Shown piece by piece: positions 21,155 through 31,199 of a stretch of 64,000 nucleotides of DNA. Made by a program: the position numbers and the translations under genes. Source of the stretch: Vibrio tubiashii ATCC 19109. Lineage in GTDB: Bacteria > Pseudomonadota > Gammaproteobacteria > Enterobacterales > Vibrionaceae. The notes beneath the pieces are model-generated. The model had not been told where the DNA came from. It did not search any database and saw only the letters and a list, made by a program, of their open reading frames with translations. Position 1 is the stretch's first letter, and each line of letters begins with the position of its first letter. Where the stretch lies: the NCBI RefSeq assembly GCF_000772105.1, contig NZ_CP009354.1, positions 3,038,001-3,102,000 on the forward strand. The letters are read 5' to 3'.

Positions 21155-21817
21155 ATGACGCCAATAACACGGATTGTAATTTCGACTCTCACTTTAATTT
21201 TGCTTTTAGGGTGTGCGCAAAAAACTACAGATATTAGTGATACCCTGGTCGAAGCTTTTTCGGGTTTTGATGATGTGCATTTATCAAAAGATGCGCTAGA
21301 AAAACTCCCTTATGCTAGCAGTTATTTCCGAATCAACGGCGGGCCACAAATATTTATGGTGTTGGCTTTTGTTGAACAAAATCCAGTTAATAAGCAAACC
21401 CAACTAAAGTGGCTTTCAAGCGATCAAGCGATGATCGTGACTGAAAATGGCCGTGTCGTTAAAACACTCTACTTGCCAGATGTGAACTTGGCCGAAATTC
21501 AGCAAATTAATTCAATAAGACAATTTAGCCAAGAGTCCTATCAATGGTCGGCAGTATATAGCTGGCAGCCAAACTATCAGTTTAATTACCAAGCCACTAT
21601 CGCAACCAAACGAGTAGGAGAAGAACAACTCTCTTCTCTTCTTTGGAATAAAACGCTCACTAAATGGACAGAAGACCTTGTTTTTGATCAGCTCAAAACC
21701 AATGCACAAAGTCTCTACTGGACCGATAAAAATGGACAGGTATTCAAGTCTTCTCAATGGCTAATTCCAAATAAATTACTCATAGAACAAGAAGTGCTTA
21801 AGCCATATAAGGGATGA
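21155..21817 (+). CDS. yjbF: YjbF-like lipoprotein (GfcB/YmcC family)
   Basis: A 220-residue predicted outer-membrane or periplasmic lipoprotein. MTPITRIVISTLTLILLLGC gives a clear type II signal with the lipid-modified Cys at position 20. The mature domain resembles the YjbF/GfcB family of group 4 capsule operons, also present in the V. cholerae O139 capsule cluster. The start at ATG 21155 was chosen because a longer frame begins with TTG inside the T-run of the terminator. The stop overlaps the start of the next gene (ATGA), showing tight coupling to yjbG. Confidence 0.8.
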   Translation: MTPITRIVISTLTLILLLGCAQKTTDISDTLVEAFSGFDDVHLSKDALEKLPYASSYFRINGGPQIFMVLAFVEQNPVNKQTQLKWLSSDQAMIVTENGRVVKTLYLPDVNLAEIQQINSIRQFSQESYQWSAVYSWQPNYQFNYQATIATKRVGEEQLSSLLWNKTLTKWTEDLVFDQLKTNAQSLYWTDKNGQVFKSSQWLIPNKLLIEQEVLKPYKG

Positions 21818-22557
21818 ACAGAATGAGTAAATATATCTTTCTCACTGCACTACTTAGTTTTTCTTCAGTGGCAGCCAATACCTCTATAGAGCTCAGCAGT
21901 GAAAATACCACTCTTGAGTATGCAAAGCCTGTACGTCTAGAGCAAATACTAACAGATGCGAATAAACACAGCGTACAATCTTCACCAAGAACATACAGCT
22001 TAAGCAGTGCGCTATATAACTTGGATAAACAGAGAATTGCCAATAATAAACGACAAGCGGTTCTTAATCAGATTCATAACCTAAAAAGTAGCGAGCCGCA
22101 ATTACGTCAAAGTTTAGGGATCCTTAACGACCAAGTAAAAAGCTGGCAAGTTAGCTATCGCGAAAATCTTACCCTCGATCTCGATGTTGTACGGCTTGAG
22201 CCTTCAACGAACCCTTTACTAGAAGGGCAGTATGTTTTCACATACTCGGATAAATCTAACACGATTGCTATGCAAGGACTGTTCTTCTCACCTAGAGAGG
22301 CCGATCTTGCTCCTAATAAAACGGTTCGCAGCTACTTAGAAAACATCCCACGACTTTCGAGTGCAAGCGATAGCTTTGTTTGGATAATTTATCCTGATGG
22401 CTATTACCAGCAAGTAGGCTATGCCTATTGGAACGACGAGCAGACCCCACTCCCATCAGGCAGCACTCTATTTCTTGGCTTTAACAACCCGTCAGATCAA
22501 CTCAAACAATTAGAAGAGGATATTGTTTCCCTTCTTGCTTGGAGAAGAAATAAATAA
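21814..22557 (+). CDS. yjbG: YjbG-like capsule biosynthesis GfcC-family protein
   Basis: A 247-residue periplasmic protein with a signal peptide (KYIFLTALLSFSSVAA). The body has a SLBB-like/ubiquitin-like beta-grasp region (RLEQILTDANK) and the C-terminal domain with WIIYPDGYYQQVGYAYWN typical of GfcC/YjbG. The ATG at 21814 overlaps the yjbF stop by 4 nt. A second ATG at 21823 is better spaced from the GGG upstream and may be the real start. Its last codon overlaps the yjbH start by 1 nt. Confidence 0.8.
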   Translation: MNRMSKYIFLTALLSFSSVAANTSIELSSENTTLEYAKPVRLEQILTDANKHSVQSSPRTYSLSSALYNLDKQRIANNKRQAVLNQIHNLKSSEPQLRQSLGILNDQVKSWQVSYRENLTLDLDVVRLEPSTNPLLEGQYVFTYSDKSNTIAMQGLFFSPREADLAPNKTVRSYLENIPRLSSASDSFVWIIYPDGYYQQVGYAYWNDEQTPLPSGSTLFLGFNNPSDQLKQLEEDIVSLLAWRRNK

Positions 22558-24746
22558 TGAAACTGAACACTATTACTTCGCTCTTTATTTCTCTCGGTCT
22601 CATTTCAAGCTCAGCCTCCGCCAACCAAGATTTTAAAGTGTCTCAAACCGATTTCGGTGGCACTGGCTTAATGCAAATGCCAAGCGGTCGAATGGCTGAC
22701 GAGGGTGAATTCAATATAGGGGTAAGCTTTAACGAAGATTATCACCAATATAATGCGTCAATACAGCTGATGAGTTGGCTAGAAACAACGGTACGTTACA
22801 CCCGAGTACCTGATTTGCTGTTTAGTAATGACCCGAACTACAGTGGCGATAACCTGTATACCGATAAAGGCATTGATTTCAAACTCAGGCTTTGGCAAGA
22901 AGGTTATTGGCTACCAGAAACCTCGGTAGGTGTGCGTGACTTTGGTGGTACAGGCCTTTTTGATGGTGAATTTATAGCAGCAACCAAACGTTTTGGTAAC
23001 TTAGATGTCACTCTTGGCTTAGGCTGGGGGTACTTAGGGCAAAGTGGAAATATCACCAACCCATTTTGTAAAGCCAGCGATAAATATTGTACTCGCGAAG
23101 GTGACTTCAAAGGCACTGGAGGAGATGTCGATTACGAACGTTGGTTTAAAGGGCCTGCGGCTTTGTTTGGTGGCATTGAATACCAAACGCCCTACAAGCC
23201 TTTGCGTTTAAAGCTTGAATATGACGGAAATGATTATAGCCAAGATTTCCCTGTCACACGTGGCAATAAACCAATGCCTCAGCACACACCATGGAACATC
23301 GGCGTTAACTACCGATTAGGGGATTGGGGGGATGCTAAGTTTAGTTATCAGCGTGGCGATACCTTCACAATCGGTCTCAATATCTACACCAATTTTAATG
23401 ACCTCAGTGCGACTTGGCGTGATGAACCTAAGCAAACCATAGCTCCAGTCAAGCATGAAAATACTGATTGGGAAAAAGTCTCGCAGCAAATTGCTAGTAA
23501 TGCGGGTTATGATAGCAACGAGATTTCGTTGGACAATGACATCGTGATTGTTAAAGGCCAGCAGACCAAATATCGCAACAGAGATGAGGCTTTAGATCGA
23601 ACCGCTGCAATTCTCTCAAACAGCACTAGTGATTCTATTCGAGCATATAAAATCATTGAGCAGCAAGATGGTATGGATTTAACTCAGACTACCATCGACA
23701 AAGAAAAGTACTTAGCGGCTGCTAATTTTGAATCTATAGATATCAAAATAACTGACAGCTATACTCATAGTGAGCCAGAAGAAATCTCCAAAGCAGCGGT
23801 AGCGAGCAATAAAGAGCAATGGGATTATGGAATAGATCCTGTTCTTAAACAGAGTATTGGCGGCCCTGAAGCATTCTATCTATATAGCCTAGGACTCAAC
23901 GCTAAGTCTAATTACTGGCTAACAGATAATATTGAGCTTGGTGGCTCAGTTTACTTCAACTTAGTTGATAACTATGACAAATTTAACTACGTAGAAAACT
24001 CTCCTCACGTACGCAACTACTCAACACCTCGTGTTCGTACCATGTTCCGTGCCTACGTACACGATAACCCAGTTCGACTTAATCACCTCCAGCTCACTTG
24101 GTTTGAACAACCTTTTGAAGAAGTTTATACCCAAATGTATGGCGGATACCTAGAGATGATGTTCGCAGGCGTCGGTGGTGAAGTACTTTACCGCCCAATG
24201 AATGCCAACTGGGCGATAGGGCTAGATGCAAACGTGGTGAGCCAACGAGACCCTGACTCTTGGTTTGGCACATACAGTGAAGATTATTTTTTCTATAACG
24301 AGTCAGCTTGTAATCAACCAGTACCTGCCTGTCAGGCATTTGTGTTAAGTCAAGGTACCACGGGCCACCTTACAGGCTACTACATGCCCCAGTGGTCGCT
24401 ACTTGAGGACACCTTGTTTAAAGTCAGTGGCGGTAAATTCTTAGGTGGAGATGTAGGTGCGCGAATTGATTTCTCTAAACAATTCGACTCCGGCGTTATC
24501 GTTGGTGCCTATGCCACCTTTACCGATCTCACCGCAGAAGAGTATGGTGAGGGGAGTTACAACAAAGGTTTCTATATTTCCATTCCAATGGACATCATGA
24601 CCATCAAACCAAGCACGAGTCGAGCGCAAATATCTTGGGAGCCGATCACACGTGACGGTGGGCAAATGCTGCGTAAACAGTACAACCTGTTTGATCGCAC
24701 GGATGCGCGATCACCTTGGTATCAGCGTCCTAGTAGCGTGAATTAA
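22557..24746 (+). CDS. yjbH: YjbH-like outer-membrane beta-barrel protein (GfcD family)
   Basis: A 729-residue protein with a signal peptide (LFISLGLISSSASA) followed by FKVSQTDFGGTGLMQMPSGR, the hallmark N-terminal segment of YjbH/GfcD proteins. The first half is a predicted barrel (PDLLFSNDPNYSG, VGVRDFGGTGLFDGEF). A linker around 285-400 and a second barrel-like domain follow. Members are thought to form an outer-membrane channel or scaffold for polysaccharide export or modification. It is the last gene of the yjbEFGH-like set and ends before a terminator shared with epmA. Confidence 0.88.
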   Translation: MKLNTITSLFISLGLISSSASANQDFKVSQTDFGGTGLMQMPSGRMADEGEFNIGVSFNEDYHQYNASIQLMSWLETTVRYTRVPDLLFSNDPNYSGDNLYTDKGIDFKLRLWQEGYWLPETSVGVRDFGGTGLFDGEFIAATKRFGNLDVTLGLGWGYLGQSGNITNPFCKASDKYCTREGDFKGTGGDVDYERWFKGPAALFGGIEYQTPYKPLRLKLEYDGNDYSQDFPVTRGNKPMPQHTPWNIGVNYRLGDWGDAKFSYQRGDTFTIGLNIYTNFNDLSATWRDEPKQTIAPVKHENTDWEKVSQQIASNAGYDSNEISLDNDIVIVKGQQTKYRNRDEALDRTAAILSNSTSDSIRAYKIIEQQDGMDLTQTTIDKEKYLAAANFESIDIKITDSYTHSEPEEISKAAVASNKEQWDYGIDPVLKQSIGGPEAFYLYSLGLNAKSNYWLTDNIELGGSVYFNLVDNYDKFNYVENSPHVRNYSTPRVRTMFRAYVHDNPVRLNHLQLTWFEQPFEEVYTQMYGGYLEMMFAGVGGEVLYRPMNANWAIGLDANVVSQRDPDSWFGTYSEDYFFYNESACNQPVPACQAFVLSQGTTGHLTGYYMPQWSLLEDTLFKVSGGKFLGGDVGARIDFSKQFDSGVIVGAYATFTDLTAEEYGEGSYNKGFYISIPMDIMTIKPSTSRAQISWEPITRDGGQMLRKQYNLFDRTDARSPWYQRPSSVN

Positions 24747-24751
24747 TATCA

Positions 24752-24785
24752 AATGGGCTGCTCTTAACAAGCAGCCCATTTTTTA
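24752..24785. terminator. Bidirectional terminator between yjbH and epmA
   Basis: AAATGGGCTGC / GCAGCCCATTT stem with a TCTTAACAA loop, flanked by T-run on the plus side and A-tract on the other. It serves convergent yjbH (+) and epmA (-). Confidence 0.85.
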
Positions 24786-24786
24786 T

Positions 24787-25758
24787 TTACGCTATCGGAA
24801 ACGGAAACGCCGTGACCTGATCAATATGATCGCAGCCGATCGCGAGCATGATTAAGCGATCGACCCCTAGCGCCACGCCGGCACATTCAGGTAAACCTGA
24901 CTTGAGTGCTGCTATTAAATGGTGATCGATCGGTTGAGGGCTTAGCCCCATCTCAATACGCTTGGCGTTATCTTGTTCAAATCGCTTGAGTTGTTCTTGC
25001 GGGTCATCAAGCTCATGGAAACCGTTCGCTAATTCTATGCCCTTAAAGTAAACCTCAAAGCGATCAGCAACACGTGAGTCTTGCTTATTGATCTTCGCTA
25101 ATGCCGCTTGGGAAGCCGGGAAGTCGTAAACAAAAGCCGGGGCACTTTGGCCTATCTTACCTTCGACACCAATACTAAATAGTAGTTGAAGCAAGGTATC
25201 ACGGTCTTCCTCTGGCTGCGCAATATCACTTAAGCCTAGCTTCTCGGCTGCAAGCTTTAACTCTGCCATTGTGCCTTCTAATGGGCAGACACCAAGCACA
25301 TCGATAAAGGCTTGTTGGTAGGTCATTCGCTCCGCTTGATCACATTCGAGTACAACTTGCAGTAAAGCGTCCATTTCATCCATCAGTTTATGGTGATCAA
25401 AACCGACTCGGTACCATTCCAGCATGGTGAACTCTGGGTTATGGAAACGGCCATTCTCTTCGTTGCGAAACGCTTTGTTAATCTGATAGATACAACCACT
25501 ACCCGCTGCCAGCAATCGCTTCATATGAAATTCAGGGCTAGTCATTAAGTAGAGTTTGCTGCCATCCGCATATCCCGGGCCTATAAACTCTGTCTGAAAA
25601 GTATGTAGGTGAATATCCGTCACTGTCGCATGGCTTATGGCCGGAGTATCAACCTCCAACACGTTTCGCTCAGCAAAGAACCGCCGTATTTGCGCAAGCA
25701 CGTTCGCACGCTGTCTAAGTTGCTCTATCGACGCTGTTGGCTGCCACTGATCACTCAT
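24787..25758 (-). CDS. epmA: EF-P--(R)-beta-lysine ligase EpmA (PoxA/GenX)
   Basis: Class II lysyl-tRNA-synthetase-like enzyme that attaches (R)-beta-lysine to elongation factor P. It is a 323-residue catalytic core without the anticodon-binding domain. Motif 2 is visible as [25 protein letters not shown] (positions about 103-127, quoted here only for its key FRNE and FTMLEW residues), and motif 3 as [12 protein letters not shown] near the C-terminus. It is divergent from frdA across a 403-nt region, the same arrangement as in E. coli. Confidence 0.95.
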   Translation of the reverse strand: MSDQWQPTASIEQLRQRANVLAQIRRFFAERNVLEVDTPAISHATVTDIHLHTFQTEFIGPGYADGSKLYLMTSPEFHMKRLLAAGSGCIYQINKAFRNEENGRFHNPEFTMLEWYRVGFDHHKLMDEMDALLQVVLECDQAERMTYQQAFIDVLGVCPLEGTMAELKLAAEKLGLSDIAQPEEDRDTLLQLLFSIGVEGKIGQSAPAFVYDFPASQAALAKINKQDSRVADRFEVYFKGIELANGFHELDDPQEQLKRFEQDNAKRIEMGLSPQPIDHHLIAALKSGLPECAGVALGVDRLIMLAIGCDHIDQVTAFPFPIA

Positions 25759-26161
25759 AACTAAAATCTCACTGCTTTATCTGGCTGAGAAAATATCAAG
25801 TTTACTGCCCTTTGCCTAGCATAATACTCCCTCTAAAATAGCTTCTAACTGAAGCAAGATTTCAACGTATTACAGCACAAAATATCACCGACCACCTATT
25901 AGATATTGCCCAAGCTAATGTCATGTAACAGCGCTTTAACAAACCACTACTGTCTACTGTTCTATCAATCATTTCTTGCCGTGATAGCAATCACATAACC
26001 TATATTTTTTATGCTCTTGAATGCATTACTGGAGCAAAAACCTAAATACATCAATTTTTCTGCAAATTAGCTCTTCTACACTAACCCTACCACTTTTGGG
26101 GAATTACCCCATTTAACTATAACAAGCGGAACACTCCGCAAATTCACACTGGAGGATAACT
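25759..26161. promoter_or_regulatory. epmA/frdA intergenic region with a CRP-like site
   Basis: No gene in this 403-nt gap. GTGA-TAGCAA-TCAC at 25981-25994 (extended site 25977-25998) matches both half-sites of the CRP consensus TGTGA-N6-TCACA with one deviation. It lies about 165 bp before the frdA start. I do not see a convincing FNR palindrome (TTGAT-N4-ATCAA), although frd is expected to be anaerobically controlled. A GGAGG ribosome binding site (26152-26156) precedes frdA. Confidence 0.6.
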
Positions 26162-27979
26162 GTGCAAACTATCACCACAGATATCGCAGTCATCGGCGCA
26201 GGCGGCGCTGGTCTTCGCACTGCTATTGCAGCAGCTGAAGCAAACCCTGATTTAGAAGTCGCACTGATTTCTAAAGTTTATCCAATGCGTTCTCACACGG
26301 TCGCAGCGGAGGGTGGCTCGGCAGCAGTTATCAAGGATGAAGATAGCCTAGACAACCACTTCAACGACACTGTTGGCGGTGGCGACTGGCTATGTGAACA
26401 GGACGTTGTTGAATATTTTGTAGAAAACGCGACTCGCGAAATGATCCAAATGGAGCAGTGGGGCTGCCCATGGAGTCGTAAAGAAAACGGTGAAGTCAAC
26501 GTACGCCGATTCGGTGGTATGAAGGTTGAGCGCACATGGTTTGCGGCTGATAAAACTGGCTTCCATATGCTTCACACCCTATTCCAGACATCAATGAAGT
26601 ACGACAACATCAAACGCTTTGATGAGTACTTTGTGGTAGATCTGCTTGTCGATGAAGGCGAAGTGCAAGGTCTTATCGCTATCCATATGTCAGAAGGTGA
26701 ACTCGTTACGATTAAAGCCAAATCTGTTGTTTTAGCAACAGGTGGCGCAGGTCGTGTTTACCACTGTAATACTAACGGTGGTATCGTAACAGGTGATGGT
26801 ATGGCAATGGCTTATCGTCATGGCGTACCTCTACGTGATATGGAATTCGTTCAGTACCACCCAACTGGTCTTCCAGGTACTGGTATCCTGATGACCGAAG
26901 GTTGTCGTGGTGAAGGCGGTATCATCGTTAACAAGAATGGCTACCGTTACCTACAAGATTACGGCATGGGTCCTGAAACTCCAGTTGGCCAACCAAAGAA
27001 CAAATACATGGAACTTGGTCCTCGCGACAAGGTTTCACAAGCTTTCTGGCACGAACAGCAGAAAGGCAACACCATCAAACATCCTCTAGGTGATGTGGTT
27101 CATCTAGACCTTCGCCACCTTGGTGAAGAGTACCTGCAAGAGCGTCTACCGTTTATCTGTGAGCTAGCGAAAGCTTACGTCAACGTTGATCCTGCAAAAG
27201 AGCCGATTCCAATTCGTCCTACTGTTCACTACACCATGGGTGGTATTGAAACCAACGGCGAATGTGAAACGCGCATTAAGGGCCTTTTTGCCGTCGGTGA
27301 ATGTGCGTCAGTTGGTCTGCACGGTGCAAACCGTCTAGGCTCTAACTCGCTGGCGGAGTTTGTGGTATTCGGCCGTGTTGCAGGTGAACAAGCGGTGAAA
27401 CGTGCAGCGGAGTTCAAAGGCTGGAACGAAGAGTCTATCGCGGCTCAAGTTAAAGATGTTGAGCAGCGTATCGCCGCGTTAATGAACCAAGAAGGCGATG
27501 AAAACTGGGCAGATATCCGCACTGAAATGGGTCATACCATGGAAGCGGGCTGTGGTATCTACCGCCAAGAAGATTTGATGCAAGCCACCATTGATAAAAT
27601 CACTGAGTTGAAAGAGCGTTACAAGCGCATCCACATCAAAGACAAAGGCAAAGTGTTCAACACTGACCTTCTGTACGCTATCGAAGTCGGTTACGGCCTA
27701 GAAGTCGCAGAAGCAATGGTTCACTCTGCAATTCTACGTAAAGAGTCTCGTGGCGCCCACCAGCGTCTAGATGATGGTTGTACCGAGCGTGATGACGTGG
27801 AGTTCCTCAAACACTCTTTGGCTTTCTTCCAACCAGATGCAGCGCCAACTATCGACTACAGCAAGGTGACTATCACTAAGTCACAGCCTAAAGCTCGTCT
27901 ATACGGTGAAGCCGCAGAGAAAGCAGCCGCTGAAGAAGCAGCAAAAGCGGCACAGAAGAACGCAGAGGAGCAAGCATAA
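26162..27979 (+). CDS. frdA: Fumarate reductase flavoprotein subunit
   Basis: Covalent-FAD catalytic subunit of quinol:fumarate reductase, used in anaerobic respiration. The start is a GTG with a strong GGAGG 6 nt upstream. The N-terminal Rossmann motif is [16 protein letters not shown]. The FAD-binding HTVAAEGG stretch (His45 region) carries the histidine that binds FAD, and [10 protein letters not shown] and ARP-type catalytic segments follow. The 605-residue length equals the family. A low-complexity Ala/Glu tail ([20 protein letters not shown]) ends the protein. It overlaps frdB by 1 nt. Confidence 0.97.
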   Translation: MQTITTDIAVIGAGGAGLRTAIAAAEANPDLEVALISKVYPMRSHTVAAEGGSAAVIKDEDSLDNHFNDTVGGGDWLCEQDVVEYFVENATREMIQMEQWGCPWSRKENGEVNVRRFGGMKVERTWFAADKTGFHMLHTLFQTSMKYDNIKRFDEYFVVDLLVDEGEVQGLIAIHMSEGELVTIKAKSVVLATGGAGRVYHCNTNGGIVTGDGMAMAYRHGVPLRDMEFVQYHPTGLPGTGILMTEGCRGEGGIIVNKNGYRYLQDYGMGPETPVGQPKNKYMELGPRDKVSQAFWHEQQKGNTIKHPLGDVVHLDLRHLGEEYLQERLPFICELAKAYVNVDPAKEPIPIRPTVHYTMGGIETNGECETRIKGLFAVGECASVGLHGANRLGSNSLAEFVVFGRVAGEQAVKRAAEFKGWNEESIAAQVKDVEQRIAALMNQEGDENWADIRTEMGHTMEAGCGIYRQEDLMQATIDKITELKERYKRIHIKDKGKVFNTDLLYAIEVGYGLEVAEAMVHSAILRKESRGAHQRLDDGCTERDDVEFLKHSLAFFQPDAAPTIDYSKVTITKSQPKARLYGEAAEKAAAEEAAKAAQKNAEEQA

Positions 27980-28743
27980 TGTCAGCAAATCGCATCCAAA
28001 AAGTAGAGATTCTGCGTTATGACCCCGAGAAAGACGCAGAACCGCATTTCCAAGCCTTTGAAGTACCATTCGACGAAACCATGTCGACCCTTGATGCACT
28101 TGGCTACATCAAGGATAACCTAGATAAAGACCTGTCTTACCGTTGGTCTTGTCGTATGGCTATCTGTGGTTCATGCGGCATCATGGTTAACGGCGTGCCA
28201 AAGCTAGCGTGTAAAAGCTTCCTGCGCGATTACCCAAACGGTGTGAAGATCGAGCCACTGGCGAACTTCCCAATCGAGAAAGACCTGATTGTCGACATGA
28301 CACCGTTCATTGAGCGCCTTGAAGCTATCAAGCCTTACATCATCGGTAACGATCGTAAACCTGAAGATGGCACTAACCTACAAACGCCAGAGCAAATGGC
28401 TAAGTACAAGCAGTTCGCAGGTTGTATCAACTGTGGTCTATGTTACGCAGCGTGTCCGCAGTTTGGTCTAAACCCTGAGTTTATCGGCCCTGCTGCACTG
28501 ACTCTTGCCCATCGTTACAACCTCGATAGTCGTGACAATGGTAAAGCAGAGCGTATGGCGATGATCAATGGTGAAAACGGCGCATGGGGCTGTACCTTCG
28601 TGGGTTACTGTTCTGAAGTGTGTCCGAAGAACGTCGATCCGGCGGCCGCAGTAAACCAAGGTAAAGTCGAGTCTTCTATGGACTTCGTGATTGCTATGCT
28701 GAAGCCTGACGGCACACCAGCAAAAACAGCAGAGGAGGCATAA
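27979..28743 (+). CDS. frdB: Fumarate reductase iron-sulfur subunit
   Basis: Carries electrons from menaquinol in the membrane subunits to FrdA. All three cluster motifs are visible: the [2Fe-2S] ferredoxin domain ([10 protein letters not shown] with a later C in PKLACKS), and [12 protein letters not shown] plus [17 protein letters not shown] for the [4Fe-4S] and [3Fe-4S] centres. The 254 residues include a slightly longer C-terminus than E. coli FrdB. It overlaps the frdA stop by 1 nt and is 2 nt from frdC. Confidence 0.97.
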   Translation: MSANRIQKVEILRYDPEKDAEPHFQAFEVPFDETMSTLDALGYIKDNLDKDLSYRWSCRMAICGSCGIMVNGVPKLACKSFLRDYPNGVKIEPLANFPIEKDLIVDMTPFIERLEAIKPYIIGNDRKPEDGTNLQTPEQMAKYKQFAGCINCGLCYAACPQFGLNPEFIGPAALTLAHRYNLDSRDNGKAERMAMINGENGAWGCTFVGYCSEVCPKNVDPAAAVNQGKVESSMDFVIAMLKPDGTPAKTAEEA

Positions 28744-28745
28744 GA

Positions 28746-29129
28746 ATGAGTAACCGTAAACCTTACGTTCGTGAAGTAAAACGTACTTGGTGGAAAGATC
28801 ATCCTTTTTACCGTTTCTACATGCTTCGCGAAGCGACTGTACTGCCTCTGATCTTATTTACTGTCTTCCTAACTTTCGGTTTAGGTTCACTAGTGAAAGG
28901 TCCTGAAGCATGGCAAGGCTGGCTTGAGTTTATGGCTAATCCAGTGGTCGTAGCGATTAACATCGTTGCGCTTGCGGGTAGCCTACTGCATGCTCAAACG
29001 TTCTTCAGCATGATGCCGCAGGTAATGCCGATTCGCTTAAAAGGTAAGCCAGTGGATAAGAAAATCATTGTGCTTACTCAATGGGCAGCCGTGGCATTTA
29101 TTTCTCTTATTGTGCTGGTAATCGTTTAA
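28746..29129 (+). CDS. frdC: Fumarate reductase membrane anchor subunit C
   Basis: A 127-residue integral membrane protein with three transmembrane helices (about 28-50, 62-85, 105-126). It starts MSNRKPYVREVKRTWWKD, close to E. coli FrdC. It helps bind menaquinol and anchor FrdAB. GAGGAGG lies 8 nt upstream of the ATG. Part of the tightly packed frdABCD operon. Confidence 0.96.
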   Translation: MSNRKPYVREVKRTWWKDHPFYRFYMLREATVLPLILFTVFLTFGLGSLVKGPEAWQGWLEFMANPVVVAINIVALAGSLLHAQTFFSMMPQVMPIRLKGKPVDKKIIVLTQWAAVAFISLIVLVIV

Positions 29130-29141
29130 GGAGCTATGACT

Positions 29142-29519
29142 ATGAAACCAAATTTTTCTGTAGATAGAGCCCCTAAACGTTCTGATGAACCAATTTGGTG
29201 GGGGTTGTTTGGCGCTGGCGGTACTTGGTTTGCCATGATTACCCCAGTGACGATTCTGGTTCTTGGTGTACTTGCGCCACTAGGCATCATCAATGCAGAA
29301 ACTCTAAGCTACGAGCGAGTGGTTGATTTTGCAACAAGCATCATTGGCGCTCTATTTATCATTGGTACGCTAGCGCTACCGATGTGGCATGCAATGCACC
29401 GTGTACATCATGGTATGCATGACCTAAAGTTCCATACTGGTTTGGTTGGTAAAATCGCCTGTTATGCATTTGCAGGATTAATCTCTGCTCTAGCAGTCAT
29501 CTTTATCTTTATGATTTAA
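29142..29519 (+). CDS. frdD: Fumarate reductase membrane anchor subunit D
   Basis: A 125-residue membrane protein with three transmembrane helices and the conserved segment [15 protein letters not shown] near the N-terminus, as in E. coli FrdD. A second anchor histidine-rich loop ([13 protein letters not shown]) precedes the last helix. An ATG two codons earlier (29136) is possible. I chose 29142 because AAGGAG (29128-29133) is 8 nt from it and only 2 nt from the earlier one. Confidence 0.95.
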   Translation: MKPNFSVDRAPKRSDEPIWWGLFGAGGTWFAMITPVTILVLGVLAPLGIINAETLSYERVVDFATSIIGALFIIGTLALPMWHAMHRVHHGMHDLKFHTGLVGKIACYAFAGLISALAVIFIFMI

Positions 29520-29535
29520 TTTGGCTACGACCAAT

Positions 29536-29568
29536 AAAAATCCCTCGCTAAGGCGAGGGATTTTTTTA
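29536..29568 (+). terminator. Rho-independent terminator of frdABCD
   Basis: AAAATCCCTCGC / GCGAGGGATTTT stem with a TAAG loop and T7 tail, 17 nt after the frdD stop. Likely also used by the convergent BCCT gene. Confidence 0.92.
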
Positions 29569-29600
29569 TCGTACCAATCGGGATAAATATCTGGTTGGTA

Positions 29601-31199
29601 TTAAACTAAATTCTGTTGCTTGGCCATTTCGTGCGCTAACTGCGGCGCCGCCCAGAGTGAGGGCAAAATAATAAATGAAGCTGGCACAGCGGTAATAACA
29701 ATAAAGGATTGCAGTGCTGAGATACCACCTTCTCCCATAGAGATCAGCACAATCGCAATCGCCCCCATGACCAGCCCCCAAAACGTACGAATTAACGCAT
29801 TCGGTTGGCTGTTACCCGTCATAACCATGCTAATGGTATACGTCATTGAATCGCCAGTAGTGACGATAAAGGTAGTGGTCAAAATCAAAAATAGAATGGA
29901 AATCAAGGTAGGGAAAGGCAGTTGCTGAGTCATGGCTAGCAACGCGCCAGGAAGATTAAAACCTTCAAATCCAGCTTTCATACTGCCTGGGTTCGCCAAC
30001 TCAAATGCTAAACCACTACCACCAACAATGCTAAACCAGAAACAGGTAATCAATGGTGCTGCAATGCTGATCGCTAGAATCAACTGGCGAATGGTACGGC
30101 CACGGGAAATTCGCGCAATAAAGATCGCCATCATAGGCGCGTAGCCGATAAACCAACCCCAGAAAAACACTGTCCACCAGCTCAACCAATTTGTATCACC
30201 GCGATAGAGCGCCATGGCGACAAAGTTGTCTGCCAAATTGCCTATACCTTGGATATAGCCATCAATGATAAAGCTAGTTGGTCCAGCAAACAGGATAAAG
30301 ACGACTAATGCCAATGACAGGATGATGTTGTAACGGCTGACAATCTGAATCCCCCTGCTTAAGCCACTCAGTGCCGACAAGGTATACGTTGCCATTGCCA
30401 GTACAACGACAATAGTTTGAGTCATCAATCCATCTGGGATGCCAAACAGCTCGTTCACCGCGTAGCTAATTTGCAAACCCAGAAAGCCAATAGGGCCGAT
30501 GGTACCCGCGGCAACCGCGATGATACTTAAAGCATCCACTAAATTACCCAGCTTGCCATCAATCACTCGCTGGCCAAATATTGGGTAAAGCAAGGTGCGC
30601 GGTTTGAGCGGCAGTCCTTCGTCATAATGAAGATGCATTAGAACAATTGAAGAAAGCGAGCCTAAAATTGCCCAAGCAAGAAAGCCCCAGTGCATAAAGG
30701 ATTGCGATAACGCATTGATTGCCATATCACGAGGTTGAGCTTGACCAAAAATCGGCGGCGCAGATACATAGTGAGCAATTGGCTCAGCCGCAGCCCAAAA
30801 CACGCCGCCGCCCGCCAATAAGGTACAAAGTAAAATTGATAGCCATTTAAACGTGCCTATCTCAGGGCGGGGTAAAGACCCTAAGCGCACATAGCCTGTT
30901 TGACCAAAAGCTAGATATAAACCGATGAGAAAGTTTGCCAGCATCAGAATCTGCCAATATCCGCCAAAGTACTGCGTGGCATAACCAAAGCCACTGTTCA
31001 CCAGAGACGTAAGTAACTGGGTATCTATCAGCGCAAGCATGACAAACAAGGTTAGGAAACCACCGCTAAGCCATAACACTGGATTAAATAGCTCAAGTTG
31101 AGCGGCAATTTTTGATTTATTCGATAGAGAATATGAAGAGGTCGAATCATCGACATTAGAAGTGCAGGGGTCACCTGCTGCCAAACTGGCTCTAGACAT
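29601..31199 (-). CDS. BCCT-family (betaine/carnitine/choline) transporter
   Basis: A 532-residue secondary transporter with 12 predicted transmembrane helices. The family signature is visible as FIARISRGRTIRQLI near residue 355 and the WAAAEPIAHY segment near 140. The tryptophan-rich motif before the signature reads WWTVFFWGWFIGYAPMMAIF instead of the usual WSPF-containing form, closer to CaiT-like members. The substrate is therefore uncertain: glycine betaine, choline, carnitine or another quaternary amine or sulfonium. It has no operon partner; hslU lies downstream of its start on the same strand but behind its own terminator. The N-terminal 35 residues are polar, so the start could be later. 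Confidence 0.88.
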   Translation of the reverse strand: MSRASLAAGDPCTSNVDDSTSSYSLSNKSKIAAQLELFNPVLWLSGGFLTLFVMLALIDTQLLTSLVNSGFGYATQYFGGYWQILMLANFLIGLYLAFGQTGYVRLGSLPRPEIGTFKWLSILLCTLLAGGGVFWAAAEPIAHYVSAPPIFGQAQPRDMAINALSQSFMHWGFLAWAILGSLSSIVLMHLHYDEGLPLKPRTLLYPIFGQRVIDGKLGNLVDALSIIAVAAGTIGPIGFLGLQISYAVNELFGIPDGLMTQTIVVVLAMATYTLSALSGLSRGIQIVSRYNIILSLALVVFILFAGPTSFIIDGYIQGIGNLADNFVAMALYRGDTNWLSWWTVFFWGWFIGYAPMMAIFIARISRGRTIRQLILAISIAAPLITCFWFSIVGGSGLAFELANPGSMKAGFEGFNLPGALLAMTQQLPFPTLISILFLILTTTFIVTTGDSMTYTISMVMTGNSQPNALIRTFWGLVMGAIAIVLISMGEGGISALQSFIVITAVPASFIILPSLWAAPQLAHEMAKQQNLV

